This document shows, piece by piece, positions 1-4,936 of a stretch of 5,363 nt of DNA. How positions within the stretch are numbered: position 1 is the first letter of the stretch; the number at the start of each line of letters is the position of its first letter. Under the pieces are notes generated by a model. The model ran no database searches, was not told the origin of the DNA, and saw only the letters and a list, made by a program, of their open reading frames with translations. Made by a program: the position numbers and the translations under genes. This DNA comes from Pseudomonas sp. (GTDB lineage: Bacteria; Pseudomonadota; Gammaproteobacteria; Pseudomonadales; Pseudomonadaceae), in NCBI GenBank assembly GCA_003525045.1, contig DQGF01000048.1, positions 6,874 through 12,236 of the forward strand. The letters run 5' to 3'.

Positions 1-440
1 TTGAAGTAGGCCGGAACGGTGATCACCGCTTCGGTCACTGGCTCGCCGAGGTAGTCTTCGGCGGTCTTCTTCATTTTCTTCAGAATTTCAGCCGAGATTT
101 GTGGCGGCGCCATTTTCTGGCCGTTCACTTCAACCCAGGCGTCGCTGTTGTCAGCCTTGACGATCTTGTAAGGGACCATCTGGATGTCTTTTTGCACGAC
201 TTCTTCGTCGAAACGACGACCGATCAAACGCTTCACCGCGTACAGGGTGTTGTGCGGATTGGTCACTGCCTGACGCTTGGCGGACTGGCCAACCAGGATT
301 TCGCCGTCGTTGGCATAAGCGACGATCGAAGGGGTGGTACGCGCGCCTTCGGCGTTTTCGATAACTTTAGCTTTGCCGTTTTCAAGAATGGAGACGCAGG
401 AGTTGGTAGTCCCCAGGTCGATACCGATAATTTTGCCCAT
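1..440 (-). CDS. dnaK: Molecular chaperone DnaK (Hsp70), N-terminal part only
   Basis: DnaK is the cytoplasmic ATP-dependent Hsp70 chaperone that binds exposed hydrophobic segments and works with DnaJ and GrpE. The window shows 146 complete codons from ATG at 440; the gene runs off base 1 in mid-codon, so most of the ATPase domain and all of the substrate domain are outside. The visible part begins with the Hsp70 phosphate-1 motif [11 protein letters not shown] (residues 6-16), has the catalytic lysine K70 in the [10 protein letters not shown] stretch, and ends in VITVPAYF, just before the next conserved Asn-Asp. Alignment by eye with E. coli DnaK is nearly gap-free. A Shine-Dalgarno GGGAGAG lies at 446-452, five bases before the ATG. 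The gene follows grpE by 102 bases and has its own RpoH promoter. Identification is very secure; dnaJ probably follows beyond the window edge (inference). Confidence 0.98.
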   Translation of the reverse strand, partial: MGKIIGIDLGTTNSCVSILENGKAKVIENAEGARTTPSIVAYANDGEILVGQSAKRQAVTNPHNTLYAVKRLIGRRFDEEVVQKDIQMVPYKIVKADNSDAWVEVNGQKMAPPQISAEILKKMKKTAEDYLGEPVTEAVITVPAYF

Positions 441-471
441 GTTCACTCTCCCGAAACTTTGGATTTGGATG

Positions 472-496
472 CCGCAGCAGTGGTGGCTAACTGCGG
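472..496 (-). other. Hairpin-forming inverted repeat in the dnaK leader
   Basis: Six-base perfect arms (472-477 and 491-496; CCGCAG/CTGCGG in the mRNA sense) enclose a 13-base loop. A competing 5-bp pairing (477-481 with 490-494, 8-base loop) uses the same bases. It lies within the predicted ~73-base dnaK leader, about 20 bases upstream of the Shine-Dalgarno. No U-tract follows on the minus strand, so it does not look like a terminator. A role in mRNA stability or translation is possible but not shown. Confidence 0.35.
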
Positions 497-519
497 TAGC
501 ACTTAAACGCTTGACTTCT

Positions 520-547
520 AAATGGGGGCCTTGCGGTTAATTTCAAG
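520..547 (-). promoter_or_regulatory. RpoH (sigma-32) heat-shock promoter of dnaK
   Basis: On the minus strand the -35 element CTTGAAA (541-547) and the -10 element CCCCATTT (520-527) both match the sigma-32 consensus fully, with a 13-base spacer. Transcription should start about 512-514, giving a ~73-base leader before the dnaK ATG at 440. The -35 element overlaps the grpE stop codon (TGA, 543-545), so dnaK can be transcribed both from here and by read-through from grpE. Element positions are read directly; activity is inferred. Confidence 0.85.
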
Positions 548-1106
548 CCTGCTCATCAATAGAAGGCGAAACTGGCGCACTGGCCTTGCTGACCACGACC
601 ATGGCCGGGCGCAGCAGGCGGCCGTTGAGCTGATAGCCCTTCTGAAACACCTTGAGCACGCTGTTCGGCTCAACGTCGGCGCTTTCCTGCATGGCCATTG
701 CCTGATGCTGCGATGCGTTGAAGGGCTCGCCTTCAGGATCGATCACTTCCAGCTGATAACGCTTCAGAGTGTCCTGGAACATTTTCAGGGTCAGTTCGAT
801 CCCTTCGCGCATCGGACGAATGTTTTCGTCATCAGGGCTGGACAACTCCAGGCCACGCTCGAGGCTGTCAATGATCGGCAACAGGTCACCGGCGAATTTC
901 TCCAGTGCGAACTTGTGTGCCTTCTCTACATCCTGCTCGGCGCGACGGCGGACGTTCTGCAGATCAGCTGCTACGCGCAAAGCCTGATCATGGGCGCCAG
1001 CCAATTGCTCTTCGAGCACTTGTACACGAGCCGCCAGCTCATCACCCTCCTGGGCAGCTTGATCGGCGTCTAGATTTTGCGTATCCACTGTCTGTTCGTC
1101 AGCCAT
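543..1106 (-). CDS. grpE: Nucleotide exchange factor GrpE (DnaK co-chaperone)
   Basis: GrpE is a cytoplasmic homodimer that releases ADP from DnaK and so resets the DnaK-DnaJ folding cycle; in E. coli it also acts as a thermosensor. The 187-residue product is close to the family's usual size (197 in E. coli). An acidic N-terminus (about 1-25) leads into a long helix/coiled-coil segment (about 20-90) carrying the family stretch ADLQNVRRR (47-55). A helical part follows, and the C-terminal beta domain contains FNASQHQAM (129-137) and a conserved [18 protein letters not shown] end. The tail after about 173 is short and probably disordered. The ATG at 1106 is supported by AAGGAG at 1113-1118, six bases upstream. 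An RpoH promoter lies just upstream, and dnaK is downstream on the same strand. Identification is secure. Confidence 0.98.
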   Translation of the reverse strand: MADEQTVDTQNLDADQAAQEGDELAARVQVLEEQLAGAHDQALRVAADLQNVRRRAEQDVEKAHKFALEKFAGDLLPIIDSLERGLELSSPDDENIRPMREGIELTLKMFQDTLKRYQLEVIDPEGEPFNASQHQAMAMQESADVEPNSVLKVFQKGYQLNGRLLRPAMVVVSKASAPVSPSIDEQA

Positions 1107-1129
1107 AGATTTCTCCTTTCAATATCGTC

Positions 1130-1146
1130 CGCGAGCTCAACTCGCG
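1130..1146 (-). other. Hairpin in the grpE 5' leader
   Basis: Arms CGCGAG and CTCGCG (1130-1135 and 1141-1146) are perfectly complementary around a 5-base loop. With transcription starting near 1153, this stem takes up much of the ~47-base leader and ends about a dozen bases upstream of the Shine-Dalgarno (1113-1118). It does not pair with the Shine-Dalgarno, and no FourU or ROSE-type thermometer motif is seen. It may simply stabilise the mRNA 5' end. Confidence 0.35.
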
Positions 1147-1159
1147 CTTCTGTCCCGAT

Positions 1160-1187
1160 ATATGGGGCCGCAAAAACCAGCTTCAAG
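1160..1187 (-). promoter_or_regulatory. RpoH (sigma-32) heat-shock promoter of grpE
   Basis: On the minus strand the -35 CTTGAAG (1181-1187, preceded by CC) and the -10 CCCCATAT (1160-1167) are separated by 13 bases. This fits the sigma-32 consensus with one mismatch in the -35. The predicted start is near 1152-1154, about 47 bases before the grpE ATG. The spacing is identical to the dnaK promoter at 520-547. Confidence 0.85.
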
Positions 1188-1286
1188 GGGCGCCGATTGA
1201 TTAACCCTACAAAAAACAGCTGCATTTTAATTCCCGGGCGCACTAAGGATTTCGTCGGATCAAGCAAATCGAGCTAAGACAGGGCA

Positions 1287-1316
1287 TTGTCAGCCCGAAA
1301 CAAAACACTGTATAAA
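1287..1316 (+). promoter_or_regulatory. Sigma-70 promoter of recN
   Basis: TTGTCA (1287-1292) and TATAAA (1311-1316) are separated by 18 bases, each five of six to consensus. Transcription should start near 1323, giving a leader of about 25 bases to the recN ATG. The -10 lies inside the LexA box, as expected for a repressible SOS promoter. Confidence 0.7.
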
Positions 1317-1323
1317 TAACCAG
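1308..1323 (+). promoter_or_regulatory. LexA binding site (SOS box) of recN
   Basis: The 16-base CTGTATAAATAACCAG has the CTG-N10-CAG layout of the LexA operator of gamma-proteobacteria, with an AT-rich centre. It covers the recN -10 element, so bound LexA would block RNA polymerase. Only one box is evident, whereas E. coli recN is known for more than one. The match is seen; repression by LexA is inferred from the well-studied recN regulon membership. Confidence 0.82.
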
Positions 1324-1347
1324 ACCTAAAGCCTGGGAGCGGCCTTT

Positions 1348-3021
1348 ATGCTGGTGCACCTGTCCGTACACAACTACGCCATCGTTGAACATCTCGATCT
1401 CGAACTCGATCGCGGGATGAGCGTGATCACAGGGGAAACCGGCGCCGGCAAGTCGATCATGCTCGACGCCCTGGGCCTGACCCTGGGCGATCGCGCCGAC
1501 AGCGGCGTGGTCCGCCCCGGTGCCGACAAGGCCGACATCCTGGCAACCTTCGATCTGGCCGACATTCCGGAAGCCAGCGCCTGGCTGGCCGAGCGCGACC
1601 TCGAGAGCGACGGCCCGTGCATCCTGCGCCGGGTGATCACTGCCGAAGGGCGCTCCCGCGGCTACATCAATGGCACCCCGTGCCCACTTGGCGACCTCAA
1701 GGCCCTGGGCGAGTTGCTGATCGATATCCACAGCCAGCACGAACACCAATCCTTGCTCAAGACCGATACCCACCGCCGCCTGCTCGACGAGTACGCCGGC
1801 GCGACGGACCTTGCCCGCCAGGTGCAGCTGGCCGCCCAACGCTGGCGCCAGACCCGCCAGGAACTGGATCGCCTCTCCAACTCCGGTGACGAGCAGCGCG
1901 CTCGCCATCAGCTGCTCAGCTATCAACTTGAAGAGCTGGAAAACCTCGGTCTCGGCGAAAGCGAATTGGAGCAGCTTGAGCAAGAGCATAAAAACCTGAC
2001 CAACGCCGAAACCCTGCTGGGCATCTGCCGGCAAGTGGTCGAGCAATGCAGCGAAAGTGATTCCGGCAATGTCCTGAACGCCCTCACCGCCAGCCTCAAT
2101 CGCCTGTCGAGCGTGAACAACTCGATCGGCGCCCTGGGCGAAGCCAGCAGCCTGCTGACCAGTGCGCAGATCCAGGTCGAGGAAGCCGTGGGCGAATTGA
2201 ACCGCTTCCTTGATAATTTCGACGCCGACCCGGCGCGTCTTCAGTACCTGGAAGAACGTCTCGACGCGATTTACACCATGGCGCGCAAACATCGCATTCA
2301 ACCGACCGAGGTCGCGGAGATGCAACAGCGCCTGCTGGATGAAATCGAAACCCTGAATGCCAACGACGAATCCATCGAACGACTGAGCGATGAGCTGGCG
2401 TCCTACGCCCGTCATTATCAGGAAAAAGCCCGGGAATTGAGCGATCTGCGCTATCAAGCCTCAAACAGCCTGGCAAGCGCCGTGGAGCAGGAAATCCAGC
2501 GCCTGGGCATGCCGGGTGGTCGCTTCAGCATCGAATTGCGCCCCAACAGCAGCGATGAATTACTGCCCAATGGACTTGAACAGGTCGAACTGCTGGTGAG
2601 CGCCAACCCGGGGCAACCGCTCAAAGCCCTGGCAAAAGTGGCCTCCGGCGGCGAGCTGTCACGGATCAGCCTGGCGATTCAGGTGATCACCGCGCAAACC
2701 TCGCGCATACCGACCCTGGTATTTGACGAAGTGGACGTGGGTATCGGCGGCCCGACTGCCGAGATCGTCGGCCAGTTGCTGCGTCGCCTCGGTGAGCGTG
2801 GACAGGTGTTGACCGTGACTCACTTGCCGCAGGTGGCAGCGCAAGGTCATCAGCATCTATTCGTGCACAAGGTGCGCGGCGAGGACGCAACCCGAACGGC
2901 CGTCTCCAGGCTGAACAAGAATGAACGTGTCGAAGAAGTTGCGCGAATGCTGGGTGGCATCGATCTGACCAAGGAATCCTTGGCCCACGCCAAAAAGATG
3001 GTGGTCACCACGAAGATTTAA
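1348..3021 (+). CDS. recN: DNA repair protein RecN (SMC-like ATPase)
   Basis: RecN is a cytoplasmic, nucleoid-associated SMC-like ATPase that supports recombinational repair of double-strand breaks. The 557-residue product matches the family length (553 in E. coli). Visible landmarks are Walker A GETGAGKS (29-36), the RecN stretch IDIHSQHEHQ (125-134), a long Glu/Gln/Leu-rich coiled-coil middle (about 150-380), the ABC signature ASGGELSR (432-439), Walker B with catalytic D460-E461, and the switch histidine H492 in VTHLPQ. All nucleotide-site motifs are intact. The ATG at 1348 is chosen because the conserved N-terminal strand begins at residue 1 and GGGAG (1335-1339) lies eight bases upstream. 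The gene is single, divergent from grpE, controlled by a LexA box and followed by a hairpin terminator. The C-terminus ends VVTTKI and lacks the E. coli Leu-Ala-Ala type ClpXP tail. Confidence 0.98.
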   Translation: MLVHLSVHNYAIVEHLDLELDRGMSVITGETGAGKSIMLDALGLTLGDRADSGVVRPGADKADILATFDLADIPEASAWLAERDLESDGPCILRRVITAEGRSRGYINGTPCPLGDLKALGELLIDIHSQHEHQSLLKTDTHRRLLDEYAGATDLARQVQLAAQRWRQTRQELDRLSNSGDEQRARHQLLSYQLEELENLGLGESELEQLEQEHKNLTNAETLLGICRQVVEQCSESDSGNVLNALTASLNRLSSVNNSIGALGEASSLLTSAQIQVEEAVGELNRFLDNFDADPARLQYLEERLDAIYTMARKHRIQPTEVAEMQQRLLDEIETLNANDESIERLSDELASYARHYQEKARELSDLRYQASNSLASAVEQEIQRLGMPGGRFSIELRPNSSDELLPNGLEQVELLVSANPGQPLKALAKVASGGELSRISLAIQVITAQTSRIPTLVFDEVDVGIGGPTAEIVGQLLRRLGERGQVLTVTHLPQVAAQGHQHLFVHKVRGEDATRTAVSRLNKNERVEEVARMLGGIDLTKESLAHAKKMVVTTKI

Positions 3022-3035
3022 GAACGGCAGACAGC

Positions 3036-3063
3036 ACGAAGGCGACCCTGGGGTCGCCTTCGT
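3036..3063 (+). terminator. Hairpin terminator of recN
   Basis: A perfect 12-bp stem (3036-3047 with 3052-3063) closes a 4-base loop 14 bases after the recN stop. The downstream tract TTCGTTTC is only moderately T-rich, so it is a somewhat weak intrinsic terminator. No T-tract is present on the opposite side for transcripts coming from fur. Confidence 0.75.
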
Positions 3064-3069
3064 TCGTTT

Positions 3070-3088
3070 CGCGAACCTGAAGTTCGCG
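3070..3088. other. Second hairpin in the recN/fur convergent spacer
   Basis: Arms CGCGAAC and GTTCGCG (3070-3076 and 3082-3088) pair perfectly around a 5-base loop, 8 bases beyond the fur stop. Read from the minus strand it could mark the 3' end of the fur mRNA, but what follows (AAACGAACG) is not a T-tract. The next hairpin (3036-3063) may protect the 3' end instead. Confidence 0.4.
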
Positions 3089-3096
3089 CGACATGC

Positions 3097-3501
3097 TTAC
3101 TTTTTCTTGCGCACGTACAGTACAAGGTTGTGATCAACCATCTCGAAGCCATACTTGTCGACGATTGCCTTCTGCAGTCGCTCGATTTCTTCATCGAAGA
3201 ATTCGATCACTTCGCTGGTCTCGACATTGACCATATGGTCGTGATGCTTGCCGTCATCCAGCTCGAAGACCGCATGGCCTCCGTCGAAGTTGTGCCGCAC
3301 CACAAGGCCAGCTGCCTCGAACTGGGTCAGAACACGGTAAACCGTGGCCAGACCGACGTCCTCACCAGCTTCCATCAGTGCCTTGTAGACGTCCTCGGCA
3401 CTCATGTGGCGTTGCTCGGCGGAATCGAGCATTTGCAGAATCTTGACCCGTGGAAGGGTCACTTTGAGGCCGGCTTTGCGTAGTTCGCTATTTTCAACCA
3501 T
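3097..3501 (-). CDS. fur: Ferric uptake regulator Fur
   Basis: Fur is a dimeric Fe2+-dependent repressor of iron-uptake genes. The product is 134 residues, the same as in P. aeruginosa, and nearly identical to it by recall. The N-terminal winged-helix domain (about 1-82) contains the recognition-helix stretch LATVYRVLTQFE (51-62). The C-terminal dimerisation domain keeps every metal ligand reported for P. aeruginosa Fur: H86, D88, E107 and H124 at one site, and H32, E80, H89 and E100 at the other. There is no cysteine in the whole protein: N92 sits where the E. coli CxxC region would begin. The start ATG (3501) gives the standard MVENSELRKAGLKVTLPR terminus; only a weak Shine-Dalgarno (GAGAAAG) is present upstream. 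The gene is divergent from bamE and convergent with recN. No clear Fur box is visible in its own promoter region. Confidence 0.98.
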   Translation of the reverse strand: MVENSELRKAGLKVTLPRVKILQMLDSAEQRHMSAEDVYKALMEAGEDVGLATVYRVLTQFEAAGLVVRHNFDGGHAVFELDDGKHHDHMVNVETSEVIEFFDEEIERLQKAIVDKYGFEMVDHNLVLYVRKKK

Positions 3502-3524
3502 GGTCAGCTTTCTCGCGATGCTGC

Positions 3525-3553
3525 TTCGCAGCTTCTCTTAATGCGGGTATGAT
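3525..3553 (+). promoter_or_regulatory. Sigma-70 promoter of bamE/omlA
   Basis: TTCGCA (3525-3530) and TATGAT (3548-3553) are separated by the optimal 17 bases. The predicted start is near 3560, about 40 bases before the bamE ATG. The -35 lies within the fur leader region, and a small 5-bp hairpin (3520-3524 with 3528-3532) coincides with it. Confidence 0.6.
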
Positions 3554-3577
3554 CGGCGTTTACGTTGTCCCAGCCAA
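3549..3577 (-). promoter_or_regulatory. Possible sigma-70 promoter of fur
   Basis: On the minus strand TTGGCT (3572-3577) and GATCAT (3549-3554) are 17 bases apart, each four of six to consensus. Transcription would start near 3542 and leave a ~40-base leader. Its -10 overlaps the bamE -10 almost base for base, so the two polymerases would compete. This is the best candidate in the 97-base spacer but is only a moderate match. Confidence 0.4.
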
Positions 3578-3598
3578 GATAGTGGAAGTCGCCCACCG

Positions 3599-4126
3599 AT
3601 GCAAAACACCAAGCTCTTGCTAACCAGTTTCACCTTTGTGGGACTGCTCGCACTCGCCGGTTGTTCATTCCCCGGGGTTTACAAAATCGACATCCAGCAG
3701 GGCAATGTCGTCACGCAGGACATGATAGACCAGTTACGCCCGGGAATGACCCGCCGGCAAGTACGGTTTATCATGGGCAACCCTCTGCTGACTGACACGT
3801 TCCATGCCGATCGCTGGGATTATCTGTATAGCCTGCAACCGGGTGGCGGTGAACGCCAACAGGAACGCATTAGCGTTATTTTCAACCCAAATGACCAACT
3901 TGTCAGCCTCTCTGGCGATTTCATGCCAGGCGTGAGCCGGGACGAGGCCATTCTCGGCAAGGATAGCGGCACCAGCGTGACCGCACCTGCAGAAAATGCC
4001 GAGAAGCCGAAACCGGAAAAACCGGTCAAGCCAGGTTCGTTGCTGGATCAGATTCAGAAGGACGTCGACGGCGTAGAAACCGTTCCGGTCCCGACTCCAG
4101 AACCTCTGGAAACCTCGCCGCAATAA
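3599..4126 (+). CDS. bamE: Outer-membrane lipoprotein BamE (OmlA), Bam complex subunit
   Basis: BamE is a small lipoprotein on the inner face of the outer membrane that stabilises the BamA-BamD interaction during beta-barrel protein insertion; Pseudomonas literature calls it OmlA. A lipoprotein signal peptide (1-21) with hydrophobic core and lipobox LAGC puts the lipidated cysteine at C22. The SmpA/OmlA domain follows: YKIDIQQGN (28-36), the loop RPGMTRRQV (47-55), IMGNPLL (58-64) and a WDYLY strand (73-77). The product is 175 residues, against 113 in E. coli. The excess is a Pro/Lys/Glu-rich tail from about 120 onward, ending in an acidic, proline-rich stretch. The start at 3599 is set by the signal peptide and by GGAAG at 3584-3588. 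It is divergent from fur, a conserved arrangement in Pseudomonas, and is followed by a strong terminator. Confidence 0.95.
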   Translation: MQNTKLLLTSFTFVGLLALAGCSFPGVYKIDIQQGNVVTQDMIDQLRPGMTRRQVRFIMGNPLLTDTFHADRWDYLYSLQPGGGERQQERISVIFNPNDQLVSLSGDFMPGVSRDEAILGKDSGTSVTAPAENAEKPKPEKPVKPGSLLDQIQKDVDGVETVPVPTPEPLETSPQ

Positions 4127-4134
4127 TTTGCGAC

Positions 4135-4171
4135 GCAATAAAAAACCCGGCATGTCCGGGTTTTTTATTGC
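4135..4171. terminator. Bidirectional intrinsic terminator between bamE and rnfH
   Basis: Perfect 16-base arms (4135-4150 and 4156-4171) surround a 5-base loop. The GC core CCCGG/CCGGG is flanked by A6 and T6 runs, so each strand reads a GC stem followed by a U-tract. It begins 8 bases after the bamE stop and ends 16 bases after the rnfH stop, serving both convergent transcripts. Confidence 0.93.
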
Positions 4172-4187
4172 CTCGCGGTTATCCGAA

Positions 4188-4502
4188 TCACTGATTCCGC
4201 GCCTTGGCCTCAGCCGCCTTGGCGGCGCGGAGCCGGCGCACCTCTTTCGGATCTGCCAGCAGCGGCCGGTAAATTTCGATGCGATCCCCCGCCTGAACCG
4301 GACGACTGTCCGGATCGAGGATCACCTTTGCGAAGATCCCCACAGGACAGTTGGCCAGATCCAGCTCCGGAAACGCCTGGCCGATACCCGACTTGTGCAA
4401 GGCCGCTCGCACTGTCGTCCCTGCAGGCACTGCCACAGTGAGAAGCACCTGACGATCAACGGCGGCATACACCACCTCGACTTCGATCATGGCCTCAACC
4501 AT
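4188..4502 (-). CDS. rnfH: RnfH/RatB family protein (UPF0125, ubiquitin-like fold)
   Basis: This is a small beta-grasp protein of the RnfH/RatB (UPF0125) family. The name RatB comes from the E. coli ratAB pair and RnfH from rnf electron-transport operons; a biochemical function is not settled. The 104-residue product has the family's first strand IEVEVVYA (6-13), CPVGIFAKV (52-60), and the signature GDRIEIYRPLLADPKE (72-87), then a basic Arg/Ala/Lys helix to the end. Two starts are possible. ATG at 4502 gives 104 residues and overlaps ratA by 8 bases. ATG at 4490 gives 100 residues, 4 bases after the ratA stop. Neither has a well-spaced Shine-Dalgarno, which suggests translation coupled to ratA. 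The 4502 start is preferred because remembered homologues carry a few residues before the first strand, but this is uncertain. A further in-frame ATG at 4532 is unlikely. Confidence 0.9.
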   Translation of the reverse strand: MVEAMIEVEVVYAAVDRQVLLTVAVPAGTTVRAALHKSGIGQAFPELDLANCPVGIFAKVILDPDSRPVQAGDRIEIYRPLLADPKEVRRLRAAKAAEAKARNQ

Positions 4503-4929
4503 GCATCTGCTTGGCCCGCTGGCAAAACGCATCCATCAGCGTATTGGCCGCCTGATTGAACAATGGTCCCAAGGTGGCGCGAACAATCGGCCCGGCGTAA
4601 TCGAACGACAGGTCCAGACTGATCTTGCAGGCCTTCTCGCCCAGCGGCTTGAACTCCCACACACCGTGCAGCTGGTTGAACGGACCTTTCTCAAGGTCCA
4701 TTTCGATCGACTGACCAGGCACCAGGGTATTGCGCGTCACGAAATGCTGACTGAGCCCGCCCTTGGCTACGCCCACACTGGCGCGCATGTGCTCGGGGGA
4801 GCTTTCCAGGACTTCGGCCGTCGAGCACCACGGCAGGAATTCCGGGTAACGTGCCACGTCATTGACCAGGTCATACAGCGCTTGTGCGGGGTACGGCAGC
4901 AGGGCCGAACGTTGAATGTGTGTCGTCAT
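4495..4929 (-). CDS. ratA: RatA/COQ10-like START-domain protein
   Basis: The 144-residue product belongs to the SRPBCC/START superfamily, COQ10/RatA branch. E. coli RatA was reported to bind 50S subunits and block 70S assembly, while the mitochondrial relative COQ10 binds ubiquinone; which activity applies here cannot be told from sequence. Family features are the N-terminal strand IQRSALLPYPAQALYDLVNDV (5-25; quoted in part: ALLPYPAQ, LVNDV), the YPEFLPWC segment (about 28-35), the GPFNQLHGVWEF strand turn, and a long C-terminal helix ending RAKQMHG. The start at 4929 is preferred over the upstream ATG at 4959: it fits the family N-terminus and has GGAAG at 4940-4944. The upstream ATG would lie inside the transporter gene. 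The gene starts 7 bases after the transporter stop, and rnfH follows with an overlap of 8 bases or a gap of 4, depending on its start. Confidence 0.93.
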   Translation of the reverse strand: MTTHIQRSALLPYPAQALYDLVNDVARYPEFLPWCSTAEVLESSPEHMRASVGVAKGGLSQHFVTRNTLVPGQSIEMDLEKGPFNQLHGVWEFKPLGEKACKISLDLSFDYAGPIVRATLGPLFNQAANTLMDAFCQRAKQMHG

Positions 4930-4936
4930 GTCAGCG

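Noticed and set aside
522..1073. A 183-codon open frame on the plus strand opposite grpE
   Set aside because: It is antisense to a secure grpE, with no family features and no promoter or Shine-Dalgarno.
1107..1160. A ROSE or FourU RNA thermometer in the grpE leader
   Set aside because: The Shine-Dalgarno AAGGAG is not faced by a UUUU or UYGCU segment in the short leader; the only stem leaves it free.
1243..2457. A 404-codon open frame on the minus strand opposite recN
   Set aside because: It lies fully antisense to a gene with intact Walker A and signature motifs, has no recognisable domain or ribosome site, and is typical of a GC-rich gene's codon bias on the reverse strand.
3061..3090. 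A REP-type repeat between recN and fur
   Set aside because: The hairpin sequence does not match the common GCTCGC-type Pseudomonas REP core as remembered, and no second copy is present in the window.
3502..3598. A Fur box for autoregulation in the fur/bamE spacer
   Set aside because: No run of GATAAT-like hexamers close to the consensus is visible; the ATGATC match alone is too short.
4188..4929. ratA-rnfH as a type II toxin-antitoxin module
   Set aside because: The RatA name suggests a toxin, but RatB has not been shown to neutralise it and both are widely conserved housekeeping families. Context here gives no support for a true TA pair.
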